From Cryobacterium cryoconiti (GTDB taxonomy: Bacteria > Actinomycetota > Actinomycetes > Actinomycetales > Microbacteriaceae), in the NCBI RefSeq assembly GCF_004403065.1, contig NZ_SOHA01000042.1, positions 1 through 64,000 on the forward strand: a DNA stretch of 64,000 nt. Reading direction: 5' to 3'. This document shows positions 17,654-26,133 of this stretch, piece by piece. Every line of letters starts with the position of its first letter. Position 1 is the first letter of the stretch. The notes beneath the pieces are model-generated. The model saw only the letters and a list, made by a program, of their open reading frames with translations. It had not been told where the DNA came from and searched no databases. The translations under genes and the position numbers were made by a program.

Positions 17654-18517
17654 ATGACGCGATTCCTCGGAGTTGACCTGGCCTGGGCCGAAGGCAGCGC
17701 GTCGAAACCGGCCAACGAGTCCGGCCTGGCCTGCATCGATGAGACCGGCCGGGTGATCGACGCCGGCTGGGCCCGCGGCACGGATGCCGTGATGGCCTGG
17801 ATCGACTCTCTGTGGGAGCCCGGCGCCGTGCTGGCGGTCGACGCCCCCCTGGTGGTGCACAACCTCACCGGCATGCGCCTGTGCGAGCGGGAGACCGGGA
17901 GTCGCTACGGCAGCTGGCACGTCTCCGCGAACGCCTCGAACCTCGGCCGCCCGTGGGCCGGCGGGGTGGCGATCCGCCGCCGGCTGGAGGCCTCCGGCTG
18001 GACCTACACCGACGGCCTCACGCCGGTCGATCCGGCCGCCCCCAGCTTCTTCGAGTGCTACCCCTACACGACGCTCGTGGGCGCGGCAGAGTTCGGCTAC
18101 GTCGACAAGAGACCCCGCTACAAGCGCATGGGCACCTCGCTTCCGCCGGACGAGCGCCGGGCGGCGCGGGCCGCGGTCTGCGACGACCTGATCCAACGGA
18201 TCTGGCGGCTCACCCGAGCCTCGCCACCGCTCGACCTGGGCTCCCACCCCGTCTCGGACGCCCTGGTGACCGTGCCGTCACCGTTGGTCGACCGACCCTA
18301 CAAACACCGCGAAGACCTGATCGATGCCCTGCTCTGCGCCTGGACGGCCTCGCTCTGGTGGCACCGGGGCATGGAGCGCTGCCAGGTCCTCGGCGCCCTC
18401 GACGGCGTGTCGGAGCTCGGTCAGCGCCCGACCATCATCGCGCCGGCCCGGCCGGAGCAGCGCCGCGACGACGACGGGGCGCGGCTCGTCACCGCACCGG
18501 GTACCAGCGCGCCTTGA
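17654..18517 (+). CDS. DUF429 domain-containing protein
   Basis: 287 residues. The N-terminus TRFLGVDLAWAEG and AVDAPLVV, with the conserved block FFECYPYTTLVG and the acidic HREDLIDALLCAWTA, match DUF429, a family with an RNase H-like fold predicted to be a nuclease. No experimental function is known to me. TATTCA lies exactly 6 bases before the ATG with no Shine-Dalgarno, so the transcript is probably leaderless. The 3' end overlaps a small minus-strand gene by 29 bp. Confidence 0.88.
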   Translation: MTRFLGVDLAWAEGSASKPANESGLACIDETGRVIDAGWARGTDAVMAWIDSLWEPGAVLAVDAPLVVHNLTGMRLCERETGSRYGSWHVSANASNLGRPWAGGVAIRRRLEASGWTYTDGLTPVDPAAPSFFECYPYTTLVGAAEFGYVDKRPRYKRMGTSLPPDERRAARAAVCDDLIQRIWRLTRASPPLDLGSHPVSDALVTVPSPLVDRPYKHREDLIDALLCAWTASLWWHRGMERCQVLGALDGVSELGQRPTIIAPARPEQRRDDDGARLVTAPGTSAP

Positions 18518-18779
18518 CCCGCTCCGTCACCTGCCACGACACCGGTTCCACACGGGCGCGGGCCGCAGCGAGCACATGGTCACCCACTTCGAGCGCCATC
18601 GCGGCGTCATCCGCCGTGAACCGCACGATCGCGCGGGGTGCCCCGGCGACGACGGCGAGGTCGGATGCCTCCACAATCGTCATCTCGGCGGCGGCGGCCG
18701 CGAGCGACGACAGTACGGAGTCCGGGGCCACGCCCGGGCGGAGGGACCCGATGATCAGGGTGATGCGAAACGAGGGCAT
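18489..18779 (-). CDS. Small conserved protein of unknown function
   Basis: 96 residues beginning MPSFRITLIIGSLRPGVAPD and ending RVKARWYPVR. The alternating strand/helix pattern and even codon use look like a real protein, and short proteins of this kind appear in Microbacteriaceae. I do not recognise a named domain. TACGCT lies 6 bases before the ATG, the leaderless arrangement seen elsewhere in this window. It converges with DUF429 with a 29-bp overlap. Confidence 0.75.
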   Translation of the reverse strand: MPSFRITLIIGSLRPGVAPDSVLSSLAAAAAEMTIVEASDLAVVAGAPRAIVRFTADDAAMALEVGDHVLAAARARVEPVSWQVTERVKARWYPVR

Positions 18780-18867
18780 TCAGCCAGCGTAGGCGGGGAA
18801 GCAGGTGTTCCGGACCGGAGCGAAGAGGTGTCTACTGGAGCCACCGGCTCCGTCCCGGTCTCCGCTT

Positions 18868-18899
18868 CCGGCAGACTCCGCTGCCGGCAGACTCCGCTA
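18868..18899. repeat. 16-bp tandem duplication
   Basis: CCGGCAGACTCCGCT plus one variable base is present twice head to tail, just upstream of the small membrane-protein gene. Confidence 0.85.
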
Positions 18900-18920
18900 C
18901 CCGACCGAATGGAGGTCGAC

Positions 18921-19403
18921 ATGCTCTGGCGTATTCCCCTTCTGGTTCTGCAGGGATTCTTGGCTCTGACCTCGTTCGCGGGTGGGATGGCCCTCATGTT
19001 CGGGCCCAGCCTCGGCCCGCTCGGCATCGTGCCGCCGGCCGAGTTGCTCGCGGGCACCGGGTTCGACTCCTATCTGCTGCCCGGTCTCATCCTGGTCGCT
19101 GTCGTCGGAGGCACGCATCTCGTCGCGTTCCTGTTGCTGCGGCAACGCCGACGCTCCGCTCCGGCCGCGGCCTCGGTCGCCGGGTTCGGACTGCTGATCT
19201 GGGTCTTCGTTCAGATGATCTTCATTCCGTTCAGCTTCCTGCAGGCCGTTTACTTCGGCGGCGGCCTGCTGGAGCTGGTGTTCGTGCTCCTCCTGCTCGA
19301 CGTGGTCAATCCTCGGTGGACGGCGGCGGTGTCCCCGGGAAGCGCACTTCGACCCGGGTCCGGTCCGCCAGCTCATCCCCGGCCGGATGAGTCAACTCAA
19401 TGA
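18921..19403 (+). CDS. Four-helix membrane protein, unknown
   Basis: 160 residues. GGAGG lies 5 bp before the ATG chosen; an ATG four codons earlier overlaps that Shine-Dalgarno. Four hydrophobic helices can be traced (about 5-25, 50-72, 82-105, 112-130). The first 130 residues look like a small integral membrane protein. The last 30 or so (PRWTAAVSPGSALRPGSG) are low-complexity and lie antisense to the end of the Pvc16/AAA gene, a 98-bp overlap. That suggests the natural stop may have been lost by a frameshift. No domain name can be given. Confidence 0.75.
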   Translation: MLWRIPLLVLQGFLALTSFAGGMALMFGPSLGPLGIVPPAELLAGTGFDSYLLPGLILVAVVGGTHLVAFLLLRQRRRSAPAAASVAGFGLLIWVFVQMIFIPFSFLQAVYFGGGLLELVFVLLLLDVVNPRWTAAVSPGSALRPGSGPPAHPRPDESTQ

Positions 19404-20250
19404 TCACGACGCTCGGAGCCTGGCCGAGGAGATCAAGGACCGATCCGATCTCCACCCCGGCGTAGGGGTCGTCGAGATCGAGTTCCTCCGGGCGCACGCC
19501 GAACAGCGGGTCGGCGGCAGCCACCATCAACACGGCTCCCCGGTGCTCGGCCTGCTCGAACACGCGCGCGAGCTTGGCTTCGGTTTCGGATTGGGTGGCG
19601 CCCACGATATCCCCCAGCGGCAGGGTCACGAGCGCTTTGCCCAGCTCACTCGCCACGGATGCCGCTGCCGTGGCCTTGCCCGCGGCATCCGTTCCCGTGA
19701 ACACGGCGATCGCGCCGGCCCCCGCCAGCTTCACGACGTCACGCACGGTACCGACCACCGCAGTGCGCTCCGCCGCGTCCAGGGTGAACGACGCCATCAC
19801 GGCGAAGGACAGCCGCAGGGGCGCTTGGGATGCCAGCCACAGGGAGGTCAGCACCTCGTTGGTCAGCGGGGAGGGCGAGAGCCAGACCTGCAGGTTGTCC
19901 GCCGAACCGATGGGGACATTCAGCACGGGGTGGCGCTCGATGACGGCTCGCGCCGTGCCGAAGACGCGGTGGCTTCCGGCATCCGTGTCGACCTCGTCGC
20001 CGGGATACGCGCTGACCAGGTAGTGCAGTTCGGCAATGACCCGGCTGGGTCCGCGCTGGGTTTCCTCCCGGTAGCTGATGAGGCTGTCGTAGTAGAGGAA
20101 CAGGTTGATGGAGGGGCCGGTGACACCGGTTCGCGGGGAGCCGAGCGCGTAGGACGTGACCGGCAGCCCGATCGGTGGCGAGGAGAGCAGCCGTTGCAGA
20201 GCGACGGTCGTGGAGGCGATGGCCTGGCCGTAGTTCGTGAGCGACGACAT
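19306..20250 (-). CDS. Pvc16-N (DUF4255)-like / degenerate AAA ATPase fusion protein
   Basis: 314 residues from MSSLTNYGQAIASTTVALQR, with GGAG before the ATG; upstream codons in the same frame show no coding character. Residues 1-130 resemble the Pvc16 N-terminal domain (DUF4255): PSINLFLYYDSLISYRE, ELHYLVSAYPGD, and FGTARAVIERHPVL. Residues about 190-300 resemble an AAA module: VFTGTDAAGKAT in place of Walker A, TQSETEAKLARVFEQAEHR matching the ETE(K)NL helix, and GAVLMVAAADPLFG where a Walker B DEAD is expected. The ATPase looks inactive. Pvc16 and Pvc15 (an AAA protein) belong to extracellular contractile injection systems; no other part of such a system is nearby. Confidence 0.75.
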   Translation of the reverse strand: MSSLTNYGQAIASTTVALQRLLSSPPIGLPVTSYALGSPRTGVTGPSINLFLYYDSLISYREETQRGPSRVIAELHYLVSAYPGDEVDTDAGSHRVFGTARAVIERHPVLNVPIGSADNLQVWLSPSPLTNEVLTSLWLASQAPLRLSFAVMASFTLDAAERTAVVGTVRDVVKLAGAGAIAVFTGTDAAGKATAAASVASELGKALVTLPLGDIVGATQSETEAKLARVFEQAEHRGAVLMVAAADPLFGVRPEELDLDDPYAGVEIGSVLDLLGQAPSVVIIELTHPAGDELADRTRVEVRFPGTPPPSTED

Positions 20251-20478
20251 GGTGACTCCGGCTTCTGAGCATTCTGGAACGAGGGACGGAAGTGAGCAGA
20301 CGAGGCCACGGTACTCCGACTCCCCATGCAGGTCGAGGCATTCGCTGCTGCCCGGTCGACCCGGCCCCGGTCGGGAGCGCCATGCCGTAGCCTGCATCGG
20401 GAAGCGTGTTCGCGGCTGGTCTCGATGTGTGTCCGGCGACGTGTGGCCGCTGCTACCCGCTTGCGGCGAAGGAGACCC

Positions 20479-20769
20479 ATGGACTACTCGGTAACGATCG
20501 TGGCGCAGGCGCATGTCACGAAACCTGATGCGCTGCGCTTGATCGCGGAGGCGGCGGGTTCGACCGTTCAGGATGCCGCCACGGCCCATCCCTTCGTGCC
20601 GCTCGTCGGCGGCGGCCGAGTCGAGGTGGAGATTCCGAAGTTCGGTGAGGCGCCGCCGCTTGCGATCGATGTGTTCAGCCCGCACAGTGTCGAGCAGGCC
20701 CGGATGTCCGCGCTGGCGCTGCAGGCGGCTCTGGTCCGTGTGACGGACTGGCCGACGGAGGTCAGGTAG
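20479..20769 (+). CDS. Small protein of unknown function
   Basis: 96 residues from an ATG with AAGGAG 4 bp upstream. Sequence MDYSVTIVAQAHVTKPDALR, then a segment rich in Val/Gly/Glu. No domain is recognised and there is no signal or membrane segment. It is divergent from the Pvc16/AAA gene (228 bp apart) and ends just before the left repeat array. The strong ribosome-binding site is the main support. Confidence 0.75.
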   Translation: MDYSVTIVAQAHVTKPDALRLIAEAAGSTVQDAATAHPFVPLVGGGRVEVEIPKFGEAPPLAIDVFSPHSVEQARMSALALQAALVRVTDWPTEVR

Positions 20770-20799
20770 GCACCCTCCACGACGCGCTGCTCGAGCCCC

Positions 20800-20955
20800 G
20801 GCGGTCGAGCCCGTCGAGACCCGGTGGTCGAGCCCGTCGAGACCCGGTGGTCGAGCCCGTCAAGACCCGGCGGTCGAGCCCGTCGAGACCCGGCGGTCGA
20901 GCCTGTCGAGACCAAAGACCAAAGACCAAAGACCAAAGACCAAAGACCAAAGACC
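20800..20955. repeat. Left repeat array: five 23-bp units followed by six AAAGACC units
   Basis: Five tandem units at 20800, 20823, 20846, 20869 and 20892 share the core GGTCGAGCC(C/T)GTCGAGACC. They run directly into six copies of the heptamer AAAGACC (20914-20955), which looks derived from the GAGACC end of the unit. The core is the reverse complement of that in the array at 22484-22689 and in recQ. The array ends 5 bp before the DUF222-HNH stop codon. Confidence 0.95.
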
Positions 20956-20960
20956 AGCTC

Positions 20961-22394
20961 CTACAGCGTCACCCGCTTACTCGGCAGTGCAATCAGGGTC
21001 TGCTCCGGGTCGACGTCGACCGGTGGCCGGAGCCAATAGTCGTTTCCGGTGCGGATGATGCTCCAGTGCTGGTTGTGCAGCAACAGGTGATGCGGATGAC
21101 ACAGCAACACCCCGTCGGCAAGGTCGGTGTACCCGTTGTCAGCGAGCCATTCATTGATGTGGTGCGCTTCTGTCCACGCAGGTGATCGATCGCAGTCGAC
21201 CCACCGGCAGCCGCCATCCCGCACTCCCATCGCAGCGCGTTGCGCCTCGGTGAAAAGACGTTGGTCACGTCCGACGTTGATGATCTGACCGGTGTCGTCG
21301 ACCTGGATGCCGCGGGTTCCGGTGTCGCAGAGCAGCCGGTCGATCGTTTCCTTCGAGATGGGAACGGGGCTGCCCTCGATCTGCCCATGGGCGGCGGCTT
21401 CGGCGGGCACCGGTCCATCCGTCTTGAGGGACTTTTCGGTCACGATCACTCGAACCGCGGGGCGGCGGCCGCCGAAGACCCGGCCCTGGTCGGCCTCACC
21501 GGCGATCTTCAGCAACTGCACCAGGGCGTCGGCGGCGATCTGCTCGGTGCTGCGCGGGTCATCCTGCACACGCTTGGCCCAGGCAGCCTTCTCCTTGTCG
21601 ACGAAACGCACCCCGCCGCGGCGAGGGCTGGTCACGGAGTCGAACGTGGACAGCACGAACTCGCCGTCTTCGGGGGCGAAGAGCCCATTCAGGCGCACCT
21701 TGCCGTTGTCCAGTCGGTAGACCCGCAGGAACCGGTCGTCGTGGGCCTGCTTCTCCCGGGCGGCGATGCCGGCCTCGTCGAGCTGGTCACGGAGGCGGCG
21801 GGCGAGCTTGAAGACCTGATCTGCGTTCAGTGACGCGGCCTCAACGAGGAGCGCCTCGAGGGCGGTGCCGAGCTTTTCAGCGGTGACCGCGGCATCGATC
21901 TCGCCGAGGCCGGAACGGATCGACTCGGCCGCATCGACCGAGAGGCTGCCGTCGGTGACAGCTCGGGCGATCGGTGCCTGCCACGGCAACTTCGCCACGA
22001 ACTCCGCGACCGCGGCGGGATCCGCGTCGGGCGACTCCACGGCCGCCTCGACCAGTTTCTCCGCCGCCTCGGCATCGGCCATCATCGTACCGACCGCAAC
22101 GAACTTGAAGGCGTCGTTCTTCGTCGACCCGGTCACCGTCTGGATGAGTGCCTCGGGCGAGAGGAACCCCTGCTGCGCGGCCAGGCCGGAGTGGCCGAGC
22201 TCCGGCCGCGAGCGACGGGCGATGGTCGCGGCCATCCACGCCGACCGGGTGTCGAGGAGCCGCCGGGCTGCTGCGATCTGCTTCTGACCGGCCAGCACCT
22301 CGGCATCGGGCAGGGCCTCATAATCGGCGCAGGAGGAGCCCAGGCGAGCGACGGCATCCGTTGCCGTTCTGAGGTCGTCTGCGGTGGTGGTCAT
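20961..22394 (-). CDS. DUF222 / HNH endonuclease domain protein (13E12-like)
   Basis: 477 residues. The large N-terminal part is a DUF222 domain, mostly helical (about 10-330). The C-terminal HNH fold has CRWVDCDRSPAWTEAHHINEW with the His pair, then LLCHPHHLLLHNQHW, so the metal site looks complete. Proteins of this kind (the 13E12 family of mycobacteria) are multi-copy in actinobacteria and associated with repeats; their biological role is unsettled. Here the gene is bracketed by two inverted repeat arrays. TATTCT lies 6 bases before the ATG, giving a leaderless start. Confidence 0.93.
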   Translation of the reverse strand: MTTTADDLRTATDAVARLGSSCADYEALPDAEVLAGQKQIAAARRLLDTRSAWMAATIARRSRPELGHSGLAAQQGFLSPEALIQTVTGSTKNDAFKFVAVGTMMADAEAAEKLVEAAVESPDADPAAVAEFVAKLPWQAPIARAVTDGSLSVDAAESIRSGLGEIDAAVTAEKLGTALEALLVEAASLNADQVFKLARRLRDQLDEAGIAAREKQAHDDRFLRVYRLDNGKVRLNGLFAPEDGEFVLSTFDSVTSPRRGGVRFVDKEKAAWAKRVQDDPRSTEQIAADALVQLLKIAGEADQGRVFGGRRPAVRVIVTEKSLKTDGPVPAEAAAHGQIEGSPVPISKETIDRLLCDTGTRGIQVDDTGQIINVGRDQRLFTEAQRAAMGVRDGGCRWVDCDRSPAWTEAHHINEWLADNGYTDLADGVLLCHPHHLLLHNQHWSIIRTGNDYWLRPPVDVDPEQTLIALPSKRVTL

Positions 22395-22432
22395 GCGTCG
22401 AGAATAGCAGAGTTAGTACGCGTAGTCGAGAG

Positions 22433-22455
22433 TCTGTTATATATTTATAGACAGA
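22433..22455. promoter_or_regulatory. AT-rich inverted repeat upstream of the HNH gene
   Basis: TCTGT and ACAGA flank a 13-base, almost pure A/T centre (TATATATTTATAG region) in otherwise very GC-rich DNA. It sits about 40 bp upstream of the HNH start, so it could be an upstream promoter element or operator. Confidence 0.4.
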
Positions 22456-22483
22456 TACTCGAAGTTGTGTTCTAAGTAGTCAC

Positions 22484-22689
22484 GGGTCGGCTCGCCGGGT
22501 CTCGACAAGCTCGACCACCGGGGTCTCGACGGGGTCGGCTCGCCGGGTCTCGACAGGCTCGACCACCGGGGTCGCGACAGGGTTGGCTCGCCGGGTCTCG
22601 ACAGGCTCGACCACCGGGGTCGCGACAGGGTCGGCTCGCCGGGTCTCGACAGGCTCGACCACCGGGTCTCGACAAGCTCGACCACCGGG
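22484..22689. repeat. Right repeat array: 48-bp tandem units with the dispersed core
   Basis: Units of 48 bp start at 22484, 22532 and 22580, and a 36-bp partial at 22628 is followed by one more core (22664-22689). Each contains GGTCTCGACAGGCTCGACC (or CAAGC) and a second half, GGTCGCGACAGGGTCGG. The orientation is inverted relative to the array at 20800. The 48-bp period keeps frames open on both strands, which creates spurious reading frames. Confidence 0.95.
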
Positions 22690-22710
22690 AGCGGGGCCCG
22701 ACCACCGGGA

Positions 22711-22776
22711 CGCGGCGCAGGTTGTGGATCGCGGCGAGCGTTCTAACGTGCGCCTGCTTCCACACGGTGCGCCGCG
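22711..22776. repeat. Dispersed palindrome, copy 1 (partly degraded left half)
   Basis: Outer arms CGCGGCGCA (22711-22719) and TGCGCCGCG (22768-22776). The right inner arm TGCGCCTGCTTCC (22749-22761) matches the other copies, but the left inner arm has decayed. The loop TTCTAACG is conserved. It lies between the repeat array and the photolyase gene. Confidence 0.8.
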
Positions 22777-22805
22777 ACGAGCGTGCGGGAGCGGTGCACC
22801 GACAC

Positions 22806-24269
22806 TCACCAGTCGGTGCGGGCGCGTTCCTGGGCGACGACCGCGTCACGGTCGACCAGGCGGCGCAGCCCGGCGAGCGGCTGTGCCATGCGGTGATTGC
22901 CCCGGATGCGCGGCTCCACCCGGTCGAGGAACGCCCAGTACCCGGCGGTGAACGGGCACGCGTCCTCGCCCAGCCGTTTCTTCGGGTTGAATGTGCAGGA
23001 GCCGCAGAAGTCGCTCATCTTGGAGATGTAGGCGCCGCCGGAGGCATACGGCTTCGTGGCGACGATCCCGCCGTCGGCGTGCTGGGACATCCCGACGACG
23101 TTGGCGGGCATCACCCAGGGAGTGCCGTCGACGAACGCGTTCGTGAACCACTCGGTGAGCTCAGCCGGCTGGTAGCCGCGCTGCAGCGCCCAGTTGCCGA
23201 GCACCATCAGACGCTGGATATGGTGCGCGTATCCCGTGCGACGCACCTCCCCGAGCACATGGCTCAGGCACTTCGCCCGCACCGCGCTGCCGTCGAGTTC
23301 CCAGAACTCCCGCGGCAGTGCCACGTTCGCCTCGAGGTGGTTGCTGCGCCGCACGTAGTCCTCGCCCAGGTGCCAGTAGAGGTGCCAGACCCAGTCCCGC
23401 CAGCCCATGATCTGGCGCACCACGGCCTCCACGCTCTGCAGCGGGGCTCCCCCGGTCTCGTAGGCGGCGATCACGGCGTCGATCACCTCCCGCGGATGCA
23501 GCAGCCCCAGGTTCAGGGGAACACTCAGCTTCGCATGGGCCATCGTCTCGTCACCGAGCAGGGAGGCATCCTCGAACGGGCCGAAATCGTTCAGGCGCGT
23601 CTCGACGAAATCAGCGAGCGCCGCGAGCGCTTCCGTCCGGGTGGCCGCGAACAGGCGAGGTCCGTCCTCGCCGATGAGGTGGATGCGTCCCTCGGCCTGC
23701 CACGTGTCCAGGTCGGCGCGCACCTGCTCGTCGATGTCGTCTTCGACCGGGCGGAACGGGTCCGGCAGCCCCAGGCTCACCGCTCCCTTCGGCGGCGGCT
23801 GGCGATTGTCGTGGTCGAAGTTGAACTTGCCGCCCTCAGGGTCGGGCCCGCGCATGAGCAGCCCGGTCTCGGTGCGCACCTGGCGATAGAACTGGTCCAT
23901 GATCATCCGGGATGGTGGTCGGCCTTCCGCCCACGCGGCGAAGTCTTCCTCGCTGGTCACGAAGCCGCGGCTCGGCAGAACCCGTGCTCCGAGCTCCCGA
24001 ACGAGAGCCCGGGAGCCCCAGGAGGTGGGATTGACCACCTCGAGGTCACGACCGGTGAGCACGTCGCGGTAGTGCTCGGCGTGCAGGTATTCCACCCGGT
24101 CACCGAGTTCTCTGGCCCGGTGCCGGAGGGCGCTGAGGATCAGGTGCGCCTTGGCACGGTGGTACGGGTGCCGACCGAGTACACCGACGGACTCCACCAT
24201 CAGGAGAGGTCCGCCGTCGTCGAAGTGGGGGCCGAGTTGGTCGGCGAAGATGAAGCGGGGCACTGCCAT
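22806..24269 (-). CDS. FeS bacterial cryptochrome / (6-4) photolyase (PhrB-like)
   Basis: 487 residues, the length of the FeS-BCP group. The N-terminus PRFIFADQLGPHFDD is typical. The C-terminal FAD/FeS region carries four cysteines arranged like those that hold the 4Fe-4S cluster in Agrobacterium PhrB: one in RAKCLSHVLG, then DFCGSC and EDACPF (3 and 13 residues apart). These proteins repair (6-4) photoproducts with light, or act as light sensors. A repair role fits a surface-dwelling pigmented actinobacterium but is not shown. TAAACT lies 6 bases before the ATG. It is monocistronic. Confidence 0.93.
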   Translation of the reverse strand: MAVPRFIFADQLGPHFDDGGPLLMVESVGVLGRHPYHRAKAHLILSALRHRARELGDRVEYLHAEHYRDVLTGRDLEVVNPTSWGSRALVRELGARVLPSRGFVTSEEDFAAWAEGRPPSRMIMDQFYRQVRTETGLLMRGPDPEGGKFNFDHDNRQPPPKGAVSLGLPDPFRPVEDDIDEQVRADLDTWQAEGRIHLIGEDGPRLFAATRTEALAALADFVETRLNDFGPFEDASLLGDETMAHAKLSVPLNLGLLHPREVIDAVIAAYETGGAPLQSVEAVVRQIMGWRDWVWHLYWHLGEDYVRRSNHLEANVALPREFWELDGSAVRAKCLSHVLGEVRRTGYAHHIQRLMVLGNWALQRGYQPAELTEWFTNAFVDGTPWVMPANVVGMSQHADGGIVATKPYASGGAYISKMSDFCGSCTFNPKKRLGEDACPFTAGYWAFLDRVEPRIRGNHRMAQPLAGLRRLVDRDAVVAQERARTDW

Positions 24270-24382
24270 GGTTCGAGTTTAGGATGCTCCCGCGCACCCC
24301 CGCCGCGCACCCCGGCACGCGCACCGCTGCCGCACGCACGGTTCGAGGCCGATGCCCAGCCACGACGGGTTAACCTCGGTCC

Positions 24383-25285
24383 ATGGGCAGGTTCACAGAC
24401 AGCTGGCGGTCGCATCTTCTGGTGACCCTCTCCGGAAATGGCGACGGCCGCCCGCAGTGGGTGGAGAAGATGGAACTGGGCGACGACGTCGGCTTCTTCG
24501 GCCCCGGCTCCGCCTCCTGGGCCGTGCACGGCGGGCTCGCGACGATGGTCGCCGGCATCCGTGCCCTGCTCATGCAGACCCTCCATCCCGGCGCCATGGC
24601 CGGCGTGCACGACTGGTCTCGCTATAAGGAAGACCCGCTCGGGCGCCTCTCCGGGACTATCCAGTGGCTCGTCACTGTGACCTTCGCCGACACGACGCTG
24701 GCCGAGAGCGAGTCGTCCCGGGTGGGGCGCTTCCACGACCGTGTCACCGGAACCTACCGCGACGCCCAGGGAATCGAGCGTCCCTACGCCGCCGGAGATC
24801 CTGAACTTCTCGCCTGGGTGCACATCGTCTTCACCGACGCGTTCCTGGCCACCCACTCGATCTGGGGAGGCCCCATCCCGGGCGGCGCCGACGGTTACGT
24901 GCGCGAATGGGCCAAGGCCGGAGAGCTCGTCGGCGTGCACAATCCCCCGCGCTCCGCGTCCGAACTGCAGACCCAGCTCGCTGCGTTCAAGGATGCCGGC
25001 ATCCTGAAAAGTGACGAGCGCGTCGCCGAGGCCGTGCGCTTCATCCGCAATCCCCCGCTCCGGCCCGGCATGATGCCGTTCTACCGGGTGATGTTCGCCG
25101 GCGCCGTCGCCTCGATCCCCCGCGAATACCGCGAGCTGCTCGGACTGCGCCGTTCCCTGCTCCCGGCGGTCTGGGCGACCGGAGCCGTTCTGGGTCTGGT
25201 TCGCCTGCTGCTGGGCCGGTCTTCGACCTCAGAGGATGCCGCCCGCGCCCGCATCGCACGCCTCGCCGAGGCGAATCCGGCCTAG
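24383..25285 (+). CDS. Oxygenase MpaB-family (DUF2236) protein
   Basis: 300 residues. Conserved features of the DUF2236/MpaB and rubber-oxygenase (Lcp) fold: LLMQTLHPGAMAGVHDWS, WVHIVFTDAFLATHSIWG and FYRVMFAGAVASIPREYREL. Members are haem proteins, some cleaving polyisoprene or oxidising lipids; most actinobacterial ones are unassigned. No signal peptide is present, so it is probably cytoplasmic or membrane-associated through the C-terminal helix (about 262-280). TAACCT precedes the ATG by 6 bases. The SGNH gene starts 9 bp downstream. Confidence 0.88.
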   Translation: MGRFTDSWRSHLLVTLSGNGDGRPQWVEKMELGDDVGFFGPGSASWAVHGGLATMVAGIRALLMQTLHPGAMAGVHDWSRYKEDPLGRLSGTIQWLVTVTFADTTLAESESSRVGRFHDRVTGTYRDAQGIERPYAAGDPELLAWVHIVFTDAFLATHSIWGGPIPGGADGYVREWAKAGELVGVHNPPRSASELQTQLAAFKDAGILKSDERVAEAVRFIRNPPLRPGMMPFYRVMFAGAVASIPREYRELLGLRRSLLPAVWATGAVLGLVRLLLGRSSTSEDAARARIARLAEANPA

Positions 25286-25294
25286 GCTTGGCGG

Positions 25295-26029
25295 ATGCCT
25301 CCGCACCACGGCCGCCGATTCCCGGTCGCAAACCCTCCTCGCCGTTTCCCGGTCCGGGTGGTCGCGGTCGGCGTGGCGGTGCTGATCGCGAGTGCCGTCG
25401 GACTCAGCGTGGTCCTTCCCCTGTCCGCCGCCGACGGCACTGTGCGCGTGACTCGCACGGATGATCGCCCGCTACGGGTGCTGTTCGTCGGGGATTCGAT
25501 CAGCTACGGTCTGAACGCCCAGCGTCAGGACCTCGGCTTTCGCCCGCTGATGGTCGATGCGCTCGCGAAGGGAGGGCCGGTTCAGGAGTTCCACACGAAT
25601 CGCGCCGGGGCGACCACGCACGCGGTGTCCCGGCTGGTCGACGTGCCGGAGGGACTCGACCTGGCCGTGGTCGAGCTGGGCACCAATGACGTGGTCGACC
25701 AGACCGCACCGGACGATTTCGCCCGCAGCTACCGCGCACTTCTCCACCGTGTGCACACGGAGTCGCCCGGGGTGCCGTTGCTCTGCGTGGGAACGTGGGG
25801 CAGCGCGGGCGGCGCGGACGGGTCCGACACCTACAACGCGCTCATCGACCGGGAATGCGCGCGGCAGGGCGGAGCCTTCGTCAGCCTGTACGGGCTGTAC
25901 CCGATCGAGGCCAACCGCGGACCTGCCGGGCGGAAGGTCTTCGGCGGAACGAGTGACCGTTTCCACCCCAACGACACCGGCTACCGGGCTATCGCGGCCC
26001 TTCTCCTTGACCGGATCACTGTCCACTGA
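25295..26029 (+). CDS. Secreted or membrane-anchored SGNH/GDSL hydrolase
   Basis: 244 residues. A basic N-terminus and one hydrophobic helix (about 21-43) form a signal anchor. The SGNH blocks are present: block I VGDSISYG with the nucleophilic Ser, block III ELGTNDVV with Asn, and block V RFHPND with the Asp/His pair. It should hydrolyse an ester such as an acyl or acetyl group outside the membrane. The substrate is unknown. TAGGCT lies 6 bases before the ATG, so it may have its own leaderless transcript despite the 9-bp gap after the oxygenase gene. Confidence 0.9.
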   Translation: MPPHHGRRFPVANPPRRFPVRVVAVGVAVLIASAVGLSVVLPLSAADGTVRVTRTDDRPLRVLFVGDSISYGLNAQRQDLGFRPLMVDALAKGGPVQEFHTNRAGATTHAVSRLVDVPEGLDLAVVELGTNDVVDQTAPDDFARSYRALLHRVHTESPGVPLLCVGTWGSAGGADGSDTYNALIDRECARQGGAFVSLYGLYPIEANRGPAGRKVFGGTSDRFHPNDTGYRAIAALLLDRITVH

Positions 26030-26133
26030 CCGGGCAGCCGGCCTCCTTGGGCCGCATCACACAACGCATCGCATATCGCGCCACCGAAGTACACCCCCTT
26101 GTCGATCTCCCTGATCTGAGGAAATCTCCAAGT

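Noticed and set aside
22484-22689. Possible CRISPR array
   Set aside because: The units are tandem with no unique spacers, and no cas genes are near.
22722-24425. 567-codon plus-strand frame opposite the photolyase
   Set aside because: Antisense to a gene with all FeS-photolyase motifs; no domain or ribosome-binding site.
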